Part shown: in pieces, positions 8,576 through 16,012 of the stretch | Layout of the letters: each line of letters starts with the position of its first letter | Numbering within the stretch: position 1 is the first letter of the stretch | DNA from: Candidatus Kaiserbacteria bacterium GW2011_GWA2_52_12 | GTDB lineage: Bacteria > Patescibacteriota > Minisyncoccia > Phycocordibacterales > UBA2100 | Length of the DNA: 33,562 nt | NCBI GenBank assembly: GCA_001004345.1 | Contig: LCQW01000007.1 | Coordinates: 1 to 33,562 of the forward strand | Direction: 5' to 3' | The notes under the pieces: model-generated | Told to the model about the DNA's origin: nothing | Database searches by the model: none | What the model saw: only the letters and a program-made list of their open reading frames with translations | Translations under genes and position numbers: made by a program

Positions 8576-8637
8576 AGACTTGTACTTTAACATGCAACCA
8601 AGAATTCGGTAGACGCCCGTGTACAAATGTGTGCTTG

Positions 8638-8665
8638 TTGCTATACGTCAACCATTTGATAAAAT
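8638..8665 (+). promoter_or_regulatory. Promoter of the HNH gene, leaderless geometry
   Basis: -35 TTGCTA (8638-8643), 16-bp spacer, -10 TAAAAT (8660-8665). Only 6 nt separate the -10 box from the ATG at 8672, so transcription should start at or next to the start codon. No Shine-Dalgarno is present. Confidence 0.5.
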
Positions 8666-8671
8666 TTTGAA

Positions 8672-9184
8672 ATGAGAAAACGTTCATGGAGTGAGGTGCA
8701 ACTAATTGAAGCCGCGAGGACATCTGCTAGCCTAAGACAAGTAATCGCTAAGTTGGGGCTCATTGAAGCGGGGGGAAATTATGATCAGGTTAGAAAATAT
8801 ATTAAGGAATTGGAAATTGATATCACGCACTTCAAAGGAAGATCGTGGAATAAAGGAATGCGAGGAAGATTGATGCCATTGATTCCGACAAAAGATATTC
8901 TCATTAAAGGAAGTACATACCAGAGTTTTAAACTTAAGAGGAGACTTTTCAACGAAGGCCTGAAAATGAAGCGCTGTGAAGAATGTGGTTGGGCAAAATC
9001 AACCGAAGACGGATACTTGCCATTGGAACTTGATCACATTAATGGAGATCGCCATGATAATCGACTTGAGAACTTACGGGTGCTTTGTCCCAACTGCCAT
9101 AGTCTAAAACCCACACATCGTGGTAGAAATAAAGGACGTCGGGGTGGCGAAACCGGTAGACGCGCGACACTTAAGATGTCGTGA
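8672..9184 (+). CDS. HNH endonuclease, phage/homing type, ending inside tRNA-Leu
   Basis: A 170-residue protein in two parts. The N-terminal region resembles a winged-helix/HTH segment common in phage and mobile HNH proteins (WSEVQLIEAARTSASLRQVI, then LGLIEAGGNY). The C-terminal HNH nuclease has zinc pairs C102/C105 and C139/C142 and the core LELDHINGD (118-126), with N130 and H143. The DNA is visibly more AT-rich than the flanking genes, which suggests acquisition by transfer. The last ~15 residues (from about 156) are encoded by the 5' half of the tRNA-Leu gene and are not part of the domain. It sits between two tRNA genes, a common site for mobile genes. It could be a homing nuclease; its target is unknown. 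Confidence 0.85.
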   Translation: MRKRSWSEVQLIEAARTSASLRQVIAKLGLIEAGGNYDQVRKYIKELEIDITHFKGRSWNKGMRGRLMPLIPTKDILIKGSTYQSFKLKRRLFNEGLKMKRCEECGWAKSTEDGYLPLELDHINGDRHDNRLENLRVLCPNCHSLKPTHRGRNKGRRGGETGRRATLKMS

Positions 9185-9221
9185 CCGCAAGGTCGTGTGG
9201 GTTCGAGTCCCACCCCCGGCA
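9138..9221 (+). tRNA. tRNA-Leu (UAA)
   Basis: Acceptor GTCGGGG/CCCCGGC (one T-G pair). The anticodon loop centres on TAA, flanked by CGACA/TGTCG. A long class-II variable arm contains GACCGCAAGGTC. The T arm is GTGGGTTCGAGTCCCAC. CCA is not encoded. The 5' half overlaps the end of the HNH reading frame. Confidence 0.93.
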
Positions 9222-9344
9222 CAAGACAAGTGGTACAGTGGTGGCACAGGGCTGTTTATTTTAATAGAATAATGACAGTACCGCATCACAAACAATATGA
9301 CTATAGAATTTTTTCCCGGTAGCAACAAAAATGAGAGGACTCCG

Positions 9345-9887
9345 ATGCAAAGCGAGCGGATGCGTGAAGAGGATGCGCGCCTTAGGGCCATGTTCGATGA
9401 TAAACTCAAGGCGTTTCGAGAGAAAAAGAAGTCAATGGAGTCTCATCCGTTCTCCGAATTAAAAAATGGGATGACGGCGACGAAGACCATACAGGTCACC
9501 CAAGACGACATTATGTTTTTTGCAATAGCGTCGGGCGACCTGAACCCATTACATGTGGACGAGGAATTCGCAAAGAGCACCAAACTTAAGGGTACGGTCA
9601 TGCACGGCGTCTACTCGGCTGCCATTATTTCCGAACTGCTCGGCACCCTAAAGCCCGGTGTAGGGACTATATTTAAAGAGTTGCATATAAAGTTTGATAA
9701 TCCCTTGAGACCGGGCGACACGGTCGAAGCGTATGTCACGGTCGCCGAGATCGGAGAAAAGGGGGATGTAACGTTCGATGTGGGAACAAAAGTCAATGGT
9801 AAAAATATTGTAACGGGCACGGCGCTCGTAAAGGCCCCGAGGGAAGCGGCCGTGCTTGGTAAACAAGAGTTGAAAGACGTCGCATAG
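9345..9887 (+). CDS. MaoC-like (R)-hydratase, single hot-dog domain
   Basis: MaoC/PhaJ-type enzymes hydrate trans-2-enoyl-CoA or acyl-ACP. From the ATG at 9345 the product is 180 residues. A charged helical N-terminal extension (about 1-33) is followed by one hot-dog domain with the hydratase signature SGDLNPLHVDEEFA. It contains the catalytic Asp and His of the D-x-N-P-x-H motif, then VMHGVYSA. AGAGGA lies 5 nt before this ATG; an ATG 48 nt upstream has no ribosome-binding site. CPR bacteria usually lack fatty-acid synthesis and oxidation, so the substrate is unclear and the gene may have been acquired. A terminator follows, so it is a single-gene unit. Confidence 0.85.
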   Translation: MQSERMREEDARLRAMFDDKLKAFREKKKSMESHPFSELKNGMTATKTIQVTQDDIMFFAIASGDLNPLHVDEEFAKSTKLKGTVMHGVYSAAIISELLGTLKPGVGTIFKELHIKFDNPLRPGDTVEAYVTVAEIGEKGDVTFDVGTKVNGKNIVTGTALVKAPREAAVLGKQELKDVA

Positions 9888-9903
9888 ACTTCTCGTTTTG
9901 TAC

Positions 9904-9936
9904 GGCCCCCATTAGACGATGGGGGCCATATTGTTT
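9904..9936 (+). terminator. Intrinsic terminator
   Basis: GGCCCCCAT (9904-9912) and ATGGGGGCC (9919-9927) form a 9-bp stem, with a loose T-rich tail (ATATTGTTT). It ends the MaoC-like transcript ahead of the convergent tRNA-Lys. Confidence 0.75.
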
Positions 9937-9951
9937 GCGTATCGGCATTTG

Positions 9952-10024
9952 TCCGCCCAGTAGGATTCGAACCTACGACCTTCTCCTTAAGAGGGAGCAG
10001 CTCTACCAACTGAGCTATGGGCGG
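9952..10024 (-). tRNA. tRNA-Lys (CUU)
   Basis: Acceptor CCGCCCA/TGGGCGG; D arm GCTC/GAGC with GTTGGTA; anticodon loop CTCTTAA (CTT); T arm GTAGG-TTCGAAT-CCTAC. CCA is not encoded. Pair 27-43 is a G-A mismatch. Confidence 0.92.
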
Positions 10025-10215
10025 AAATGAGGAGCAAAATGAACGCTTGCGTTCGTTTTCTCCGAATGTACCGTCCAAACGAAGTATGGGCGGTAATTAT
10101 CTGGATTGTACACGGAATTGTATCGTTTTGCGAAACGCATTGCGCATATCGACCGAGGGGCCATAATGACCGTGGCAATAGAGTCAGAAATAACAGCAAC
10201 CGAGGGAGGCACGAC

Positions 10216-11244
10216 ATGCACCGATTCGTCGGCATGACCCGCTCCTTCTTTCGGAGCGGCATCATCCAGTCGTTTTTTGGCGACAAAAAGCGCGCATTTT
10301 TCGCATATGGAGGGATCGTCCTTTTAATGGCACTCCTCACGCTGAACGTGTGGGGTGCAGTATGGGCGGCGACCGAAATGAGCGCGCTGTATGACACATT
10401 CCAAAACACGACGACGAAAGAGCATTATCTCTATGTCACGCTGCGCATTCTTATCATTTACTATGTGATCTTTTTCACGACCGACAACCTAACGCTTCTC
10501 GTGAAATCTCTCTGGGGTTCGTACTGGAGAAAGAGAATGCGCCATTGGTATTTGCGTAAAGCGGAGGCAAGCGGCAGAAAGATCGAGGGCCTTAGTCAAC
10601 GCATTACCGATGGTCCCGAAAAGATCACGGTGCTCGTGATTGATCTTGGCATCAATCTCTATCGAGCAGTCATCGCATTGTTCAGCTTTGTTCCTATGGT
10701 ATGGATGTTGAGCGTGCATTTTCAGCTGGGCGGACTCATCGCTCTGCTTAGTTATTACGTACCATGGATAGGTATACTGGACGATCTCAATATCCCGGGT
10801 TCTCTCCTGTGGATTCTGATGATTGTGTGCTTCGTAGAAACGTATTTTTCGTGGCGTCTTGGCCGGAAATTGCCTCGATTGGAGATAAAAAAACAACGGA
10901 CCATGGCGCTTACGCGGCATCTGATAGACTGCCTACTTCACCGTGCTGCGCACAGGTCGGTGATCGGGTTGTTCAAGCGAGAGATCGCGCTTATTTTCGG
11001 AGGATATCCACTCGTCCTATGGAAAAGTTTCTATAACTTTTTCTGGGGCTTGACGACACTCCTCGGGATCGGATATTTCGTCGCGGTTTTAGTCACTATT
11101 GCGTACGGGACCATGCAGCAAACCATGTTCGCCATTGGCGAGATACACAAATCGCTCGCCGTAGTACCTGATTCATGGTCCGTCATTACGGATTTACAGG
11201 GCACCATGCGTCGGCTACGCGAGATCGACGAAGAACTGGGTTGA
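10216..11244 (+). CDS. SbmA/BacA-like peptide transporter protein
   Basis: SbmA/BacA proteins import peptides such as microcins across the inner membrane using the proton gradient and have no ATPase domain. The 342-residue product has about six or seven membrane segments. It matches the family in several conserved blocks: a W-R-x-R-x-x-x-W-Y stretch, KIEGLSQRITDGPEK (SbmA 'RIEGASQRVQED'), RAVIALFSFVPMVWML, LPRLEIKKQR (SbmA 'LPGLEFNNQR'), and a C-terminal TDLQGTMRRLREID (SbmA 'TELRSIYMRLREFE'). GAGGGAGG, 6 nt before the ATG, decides the start. It is about 60 residues shorter than E. coli SbmA, mainly at the N-terminus. A terminator follows, so it is not co-transcribed with the glycosidases downstream. 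Confidence 0.8.
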   Translation: MHRFVGMTRSFFRSGIIQSFFGDKKRAFFAYGGIVLLMALLTLNVWGAVWAATEMSALYDTFQNTTTKEHYLYVTLRILIIYYVIFFTTDNLTLLVKSLWGSYWRKRMRHWYLRKAEASGRKIEGLSQRITDGPEKITVLVIDLGINLYRAVIALFSFVPMVWMLSVHFQLGGLIALLSYYVPWIGILDDLNIPGSLLWILMIVCFVETYFSWRLGRKLPRLEIKKQRTMALTRHLIDCLLHRAAHRSVIGLFKREIALIFGGYPLVLWKSFYNFFWGLTTLLGIGYFVAVLVTIAYGTMQQTMFAIGEIHKSLAVVPDSWSVITDLQGTMRRLREIDEELG

Positions 11245-11252
11245 TCAAACTG

Positions 11253-11283
11253 ACCGCCTCTGCATATACAGGGGCGGTTTTTC
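11253..11283 (+). terminator. Intrinsic terminator
   Basis: ACCGCCTCTG (11253-11262) and CAGGGGCGGT (11269-11278), followed by TTTT. Confidence 0.8.
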
Positions 11284-11361
11284 ATTATCCCCTTTTCCTC
11301 TCCAAAAGAGACTGTTTTTCCGTATTACAGTTGGACACAGACACTGGAAGGGAGAGAAACG

Positions 11362-12129
11362 ATGATCACCCGCAAAAAACTTTTCGGACTGTGCTTCGGC
11401 CTTGGCGATACGCCCGGCGACGTGGAACAAAAGAACGGCCTGCTTGCCACCGCAGAGCACACCGAGTGGGTGCGGCTGTATGATGTTGCGAAATTCCCCG
11501 AATACATGCGGGCACTCGGTCTCAAGATCGCCTCAACGGCCTGGATCTCCGGCAACAAAGAGAATGACGAGGCGAGCGTCAAAGTGCTTATTACTGCCGC
11601 GAAACGAGGCGACGTCGACCTTGCCATTATCGGCAATGAAATGCTGCTGCGTAGGGCCTGCACACCCGAGCATTTGATCGAGCTCATACATCGCTTCAAG
11701 GATGCGGTACCGGACACTCCGGTAACAACCGGCGAAGTCGAGGAATTTTTGCTGAAATATCCGCAGGTCATGGCCGCATGCGACATCGTCGGCATGCATC
11801 ACTATCCATACTGGTGCGGCATTGATATCAATGACGCTATGGCCGATTTCGACCGCCGGTACCGCGAGGTCGTCGCGCAAGCACAAGGTAAAGAGGTGTG
11901 GGTGCTCGAAACGGGCTGGCCGTCGGACGGTGAGGTAAAAAAAGACGCCGTGGCGTCGCTCAAAAATGCTCGGAAATATTTCCGAGATTTCATGCAGTGG
12001 GCGCACCTGAACAACGTGAAATACTTCTGGTTCGAAGCATTCGATGAACAGTGGAAAGTCCGTGATGAGGGCCCGCAGGGCGCGAATTGGGGCATGTGGA
12101 CAAAGCCAGGCGCAAAAAGAAAGTATTGA
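11362..12129 (+). CDS. GH17-type beta-1,3-glucanase
   Basis: Glycoside hydrolase family 17 enzymes cleave beta-1,3-glucans by a retaining mechanism. The 255-residue TIM-barrel product has the acid/base motif IIGNEML (E93), MHHYPYW, the nucleophile signature VWVLETGWPSDG (E183) and the C-terminal YFWFEAFDEQWK followed by GANWGMW, all typical of GH17. It is shorter than most members (about 300) and begins directly with the first barrel strand. No signal peptide is visible, so it should act in the cytoplasm. GGGAGAG precedes the ATG. It is bracketed by terminators but followed by two GH1 genes, which suggests a shared role in beta-glucan or glucoside use. Confidence 0.85.
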   Translation: MITRKKLFGLCFGLGDTPGDVEQKNGLLATAEHTEWVRLYDVAKFPEYMRALGLKIASTAWISGNKENDEASVKVLITAAKRGDVDLAIIGNEMLLRRACTPEHLIELIHRFKDAVPDTPVTTGEVEEFLLKYPQVMAACDIVGMHHYPYWCGIDINDAMADFDRRYREVVAQAQGKEVWVLETGWPSDGEVKKDAVASLKNARKYFRDFMQWAHLNNVKYFWFEAFDEQWKVRDEGPQGANWGMWTKPGAKRKY

Positions 12130-12134
12130 TAATT

Positions 12135-12178
12135 AGTCCCGCCTCGAAAGCTTTCGAGGCGGGACTTTCTTTTTTTCC
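12135..12178 (+). terminator. Intrinsic terminator, 16-bp perfect stem
   Basis: AGTCCCGCCTCGAAAG (12135-12150) is followed directly by its exact reverse complement (12151-12166) and a T-rich tail. Confidence 0.9.
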
Positions 12179-12228
12179 TATCTGAACAAGCAAGGTACAA
12201 TCAGGAAAGCAAAGAGAGGAGCACTACA

Positions 12229-13524
12229 ATGGTACGAAATATCTGCGAGATAGAACTTCCGGCCCTATTCCCTGCTGAATTTTTTTGGGGTGCAGCCACT
12301 GCTGCCCATCAGATACAAGGTTCTCCGAACAGCAACTGGGGACAGTGGGAAAGATCAAAAGCGCGCATCGAAGATCTGAAGAGCAGGGGGCTCAACGTCA
12401 GCGTCTATATTTCCGGGAACGGATGTGAAATGGAATCCCGGTATTACAAAAAAGATCTCGAGCTTGCGCGCGCGCTTTCACACAATGCGCATCGCTTTGG
12501 AATTAATTGGGCGACCGTCGAGCCGGAGAGGGGCGTATTCGATACGAACATTCTCAAACGCTATGCCAATATCATGACCTACGCCCGCGAGTGCGGCATT
12601 GAGCCGTTCGTCACGCTCTACTGGTGGACGCATCCGGCATGGTTCGAACGAATGGGAAGCTGGAAACACCAAGACTCGCCTGCGCTATTCGCGCGGTTCG
12701 TCGCGGAGGTAATGAAATATATCGGCGACATCGTCGATTACTATCCGCTGTTAAACGAGATCAACGTCTACGCGGGGATGTCGTTCAGATGGGGTGAATT
12801 CCCGCCGCACGAGCATGACGAACGGGTATGGACGACCGTGATACAAAATCTACTGGAGGCGCACCGGCGCGCGTATCCCGTTATCAAATCACGGAACAGT
12901 AGAGCGCGAGTCGGTATCTCGCACGCCGCCAATTGGCAGGAAGCGGTCGACCCCGCGGCGCTTGCCGATATATATGCGTGGAATTTCGAGCCGATCGATC
13001 AACTCCTGCCGTATCTGGACTGGATAGGCTTGAATACCTACATGCATATCGCCGACAAAAGTTCACTCGTACCGATATTGAGCGGTGCGGATCCGTGCAC
13101 GACAGAGCCCGTCATCTCCGATTCCGGATGGGGCATGTGTCCGCGCGCGATGGGCGAGATTCTCAAAGAATTTTCCAAAAAATACACGCTGCCGCTTATC
13201 ATCACCGAACATGGCCACTCCGTGGCAGAGATAGATGACCGGCGACGCTGCTGGTATCTGTGGGAATCCCTCAAATGGATACATCAGGCGATGCAAAAGG
13301 GTGCCGATCTGCGCGGCTATCTGCACTGGAGTCTTATGGACAATTTCGAATGGGCCGAGGGCTATGCGAAAAAGTTCGGCCTTCTGCACATTGATCGGAC
13401 GACCATGCGAAGAACGCCGCGCACATCGGCATATCTGCTGCGCGACATCATTGCCGCAGGCGGCCTCACGCAAGAGATTGCCGACACATACCGCAGCGCT
13501 ATCCGCCATCCGCTCGCCGTATGA
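12229..13524 (+). CDS. GH1 family beta-glycosidase, paralogue 1
   Basis: GH1 enzymes hydrolyse beta-glucosides, beta-galactosides or 6-phospho-beta-glucosides. The 431-residue barrel shows FFWGAATAAHQIQG (18-31), HRFGINWATVEP (88-99), YWWTHPAWF (131-139), the acid/base Glu in LLNEIN (E177), and the nucleophile Glu in ITEHG (E327). The family norm is ITENG, so Asn after the nucleophile is replaced by His, and the acid/base motif lacks the usual NEP proline. HWSLMDNFEWAEGY near the C-terminus is standard. No signal peptide is present. GAGAGGAG gives a strong ribosome-binding site, and a TACAAT -10 box lies at 12196-12201. It is closely related to the next gene and probably arose by tandem duplication; the loops before and after the acid/base site differ most. 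Confidence 0.9.
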   Translation: MVRNICEIELPALFPAEFFWGAATAAHQIQGSPNSNWGQWERSKARIEDLKSRGLNVSVYISGNGCEMESRYYKKDLELARALSHNAHRFGINWATVEPERGVFDTNILKRYANIMTYARECGIEPFVTLYWWTHPAWFERMGSWKHQDSPALFARFVAEVMKYIGDIVDYYPLLNEINVYAGMSFRWGEFPPHEHDERVWTTVIQNLLEAHRRAYPVIKSRNSRARVGISHAANWQEAVDPAALADIYAWNFEPIDQLLPYLDWIGLNTYMHIADKSSLVPILSGADPCTTEPVISDSGWGMCPRAMGEILKEFSKKYTLPLIITEHGHSVAEIDDRRRCWYLWESLKWIHQAMQKGADLRGYLHWSLMDNFEWAEGYAKKFGLLHIDRTTMRRTPRTSAYLLRDIIAAGGLTQEIADTYRSAIRHPLAV

Positions 13525-13540
13525 TGAAATATGTGTTCTA

Positions 13541-13570
13541 AAGTCCCCGTTCATTCGGGGACTTTTTCTT
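13541..13570 (+). terminator. Intrinsic terminator
   Basis: AAGTCCCCG (13541-13549) and CGGGGACTT (13556-13564), then TTTCTT. It separates the two GH1 genes. Confidence 0.85.
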
Positions 13571-13587
13571 GTATGAGTATCGCTTGA

Positions 13588-13615
13588 TTGCCTGCCTGCG
13601 CAAGCAGGATACAAT
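13588..13615 (+). promoter_or_regulatory. Promoter of the second GH1 gene, spacer filled by a palindrome
   Basis: -35 TTGCCT (13588-13593), 16-bp spacer, -10 TACAAT (13610-13615). The spacer and -35 edge contain a near-palindrome (13591-13608, CCTGCCTGCG/CAAGCAGG) resembling the GC palindrome in iscS. Confidence 0.5.
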
Positions 13616-13642
13616 TCCGAACAGAAGAGAGAGGAAAAACAA

Positions 13643-14944
13643 ATGGCGCGAAATATCTGCGAAGTCGAGCTTCCGCTCGTATTCCCTCCCACATTTCTAT
13701 GGGGAGCGGCGACCGCCGCTCACCAGGTACAGGGATCGCCGGAGAGTAATTGGGGTCAGTGGGAACGTTCTCCCGAAAGGAAAAAAGAATTACAGGACGC
13801 GGGAAAAGATCCCAATGATTATATTTCCGGCAACGCCTGCGAATTTGAACAGCGCTTCAGCAAGGATTTTGCGCTCGCGCGGTCCCTCGGCCACAGTGCC
13901 AATCGATTCAGTATCAATTGGGCAACGGTCGAGCCGCACCCCGGAGAATTTGACCGCGCGATACTCGCCCGGTACCGGCGATTGGTCCGCAGCGCGCGCA
14001 GACACGGCCTCACGCCGATTGTCACGCTCTACCACTGGACGCACCCCGCATGGTTCGAAGCCATGGGAAGCTGGAAGTGCGATGGTGCTCCTCTGTTATT
14101 TGCGCGCTTCGTTGAAGAAGCGCTGAAATACATCGGCGACATGGTCCACTACTACACCGTGCTCAATGAGCCGACCGTCTACGGGCCCCTTTCATTTCTG
14201 ATCGGGTGCTGGCCGCCGAAAGAAAAAAATAGTCAAGAGGTGTTCCTGAAAGTCATGGACAATCTCGCCGAGGCACACCGCCGTGCATACGCACTCATCA
14301 AACAGTGTAATCCGCACGCCGAAGTCGGCATCGCGCACGCCGTGGCATGGGAAGAATCGAGCGACCCGAACATAAAAGCGGAGAAGCTCCGCAACAACCT
14401 ATCGTGGACCGACACAATCATTGCGCAATTGGATTTCATCGGCCTCAACGTGTACTTCCACGAAGTGCATGAACCGGAAGGCTCGGCGTACACAAGATTA
14501 AGCTGGACGGATCCGTGCTCGGCCGATGCCGTCGTGTCGGATTTCGGCTGGGGTATGTGTCCCCGCTCGCTCGCCGAGGTGCTCAAAGAATTTTGGCATG
14601 CGTATAAAAAACCGCTCATGGTAACGGAGCACGGTCACGCCGTGGCCGAGATGGATGACCGGCGTCGCTGCTGGTTCCTCTGGGAATCCCTGAAATGGGT
14701 ACATCAGGCGATGCAAGAAGGCATCGACCTGCGGGGGTATTTGCACTGGAGCCTGCTCGACAATTTCGAATGGGCCGAGGGGTTCACCAAGAAATTCGGC
14801 CTTATCCATGTCGATCGCGCAACTCAAAAAAGAACGCCGCGCACATCGGCATATCTGCTGCGCGACATCATCAAAGCCGGTGGACTTACGCAAGAGATCG
14901 CGGAGAAATACCGCACAGCGATCCGTCACCCCAACGAATTGTGA
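13643..14944 (+). CDS. GH1 family beta-glycosidase, paralogue 2
   Basis: A 433-residue GH1 barrel, strikingly similar to the gene upstream. It has FLWGAATAAHQVQG (18-31), NRFSINWATVEP (87-98), LYHWTHPAWF, the canonical acid/base motif LNEPTVYGPL (E176), the nucleophile in VTEHG (E329), and HWSLLDNFEWAEGF. Both copies share the rare TEHG form and the following AVAEMDDRRRCW-type block, so that change predates the duplication. This copy keeps the NEP motif that paralogue 1 lost, so it is the better candidate for standard hydrolase activity. No signal peptide; the enzyme is cytoplasmic. It has its own promoter and a good ribosome-binding site (GAGAGAGGA). Substrate specificity cannot be read from the sequence. 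Confidence 0.92.
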   Translation: MARNICEVELPLVFPPTFLWGAATAAHQVQGSPESNWGQWERSPERKKELQDAGKDPNDYISGNACEFEQRFSKDFALARSLGHSANRFSINWATVEPHPGEFDRAILARYRRLVRSARRHGLTPIVTLYHWTHPAWFEAMGSWKCDGAPLLFARFVEEALKYIGDMVHYYTVLNEPTVYGPLSFLIGCWPPKEKNSQEVFLKVMDNLAEAHRRAYALIKQCNPHAEVGIAHAVAWEESSDPNIKAEKLRNNLSWTDTIIAQLDFIGLNVYFHEVHEPEGSAYTRLSWTDPCSADAVVSDFGWGMCPRSLAEVLKEFWHAYKKPLMVTEHGHAVAEMDDRRRCWFLWESLKWVHQAMQEGIDLRGYLHWSLLDNFEWAEGFTKKFGLIHVDRATQKRTPRTSAYLLRDIIKAGGLTQEIAEKYRTAIRHPNEL

Positions 14945-15051
14945 ATAACCGTGTGGATAAGCTTGTTTGGAGCTTCCTCACATCGGATTGATGATTGGGT
15001 TCAGGATAAGAGGTTCTCTGAAAATTCAGACAAAAACCGCAGGAGGAATTC

Positions 15052-15831
15052 ATGGGTACGAGTAGGTCAAAAAAGCTTGCTCGCCATGAGCAAGACGAGT
15101 ACACACGAAAGGCGCTGCTGGGAGATCATATCCCCGAGGACAACCATGATTATCGTGTCAATCGCCTTACGTTCACCATATATGTTGGCGGGGACCCGGA
15201 TTCGAAAGATGATGACGGAGATGATCCTGGTGTCGACCATAAAATGGCCGACCGTTTCGAGATCAATCTCGGCATGTTGAGTGCTATCGATACAACGAAA
15301 CCGGTCCTCGTCACCATGGCAGGCGATGGCGGACATTGGGATGAAGGTATGCAAATGTTCGGCGCCATCCTCACCTGTCCCAATCCTGTCACCGTATTTG
15401 CCGTCAAGGGGGCCTGGTCGATGGCTTCGATCATTCCGCTTGCGGCGGATCGGTTTGTTATCAGACCGCCCGCGCAATATATGTTCCACATGGGCTCGTG
15501 GGGATTTTACGGCACCGAACAAGAAGCCGAAACCGCAAACACCCAACGAAAACGAGTCAACGAGCGCATGTTCATGATATATATTGCCCGTCTCAAGTCA
15601 CAAGGAATGCACAAGGACTGGGACGAGAAGCAGATCCGCGAGATGCTCGATGAGAAAATCAAAAAGCACGTCGATGTGTGGCTATCGGCCGATGAAGCCA
15701 AGCAGTGGGGATTTGCCGACGATGTGTTCGATGGAAATTGGGATGCGCTTCGCGCCACGAAACAAAACGTGGAACGCAGAAAGCTCATGATGACCACTCT
15801 TCGCAAGAAAATAAAGTTACCAATATTCTGA
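15052..15831 (+). CDS. ClpP-class serine protease
   Basis: A 259-residue member of the ClpP/crotonase-fold protease class. The catalytic triad can be placed from three family motifs: Ser123 in VKGAWSMAS (ClpP 'GQAASMG'), His146 in YMFHMGSWG (ClpP 'MIHQP') and Asp208 in HVDVWLSADEAKQWGFAD (ClpP 'ERDRFLSAPEAVEYGLVD'). Compared with housekeeping ClpP (about 195-200 residues) it has a long N-terminal extension and an acidic Asp/Gly-rich insertion (about 48-62). It is therefore a divergent paralogue, perhaps one that does not pair with ClpX. A strong ribosome-binding site (AGGAGGA) precedes the ATG, and a terminator follows. No Clp ATPase is adjacent; clpB is 12 kb away and ClpB does not normally partner a protease. 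Confidence 0.8.
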   Translation: MGTSRSKKLARHEQDEYTRKALLGDHIPEDNHDYRVNRLTFTIYVGGDPDSKDDDGDDPGVDHKMADRFEINLGMLSAIDTTKPVLVTMAGDGGHWDEGMQMFGAILTCPNPVTVFAVKGAWSMASIIPLAADRFVIRPPAQYMFHMGSWGFYGTEQEAETANTQRKRVNERMFMIYIARLKSQGMHKDWDEKQIREMLDEKIKKHVDVWLSADEAKQWGFADDVFDGNWDALRATKQNVERRKLMMTTLRKKIKLPIF

Positions 15832-15860
15832 TCAGTGGGACACTCAAGCCTCCTTTCTCA

Positions 15861-15892
15861 AAACCGCTCGGGTCTCCCGAGCGGTTTTTTTC
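15861..15892 (+). terminator. Intrinsic terminator
   Basis: AAACCGCTCGGG (15861-15872) and CCCGAGCGGTTT (15876-15887) form a 12-bp stem with a continuing T-run. Confidence 0.9.
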
Positions 15893-15918
15893 TTATTTTT
15901 TTGATAGGATGATGTTAC

Positions 15919-16001
15919 GGGCAGGTGGCGAAATTGGTAGACGCGCTAGGCTTAGGACCTAGTACCGCAAGGTGTTGGGAGTTCGAGTCTCCCCCTGCCC
16001 A
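15919..16001 (+). tRNA. tRNA-Leu (UAG)
   Basis: Acceptor GGGCAGG/CCTGCCC; D arm with GGCGAAATTGGTAGACGC; anticodon stem CTAGG/CCTAG around CTTAGGA (anticodon TAG); class-II variable arm; T loop TTCGAGT. CCA is not encoded. Confidence 0.93.
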
Positions 16002-16012
16002 CAACATGAGGT

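Noticed and set aside
10027-10215. Upstream extension of the SbmA-like gene
   Set aside because: No family similarity and no ribosome-binding site near it; GAGGGAGG before 10216 defines the start. The 190-bp stretch holds a few small inverted repeats but no gene that I can support.
14945-15051. Possible small gene or RNA between GH1 paralogue 2 and the ClpP-like gene
   Set aside because: Only a DnaA-box 9-mer and the ribosome-binding site of the next gene are visible; no frame or terminator.
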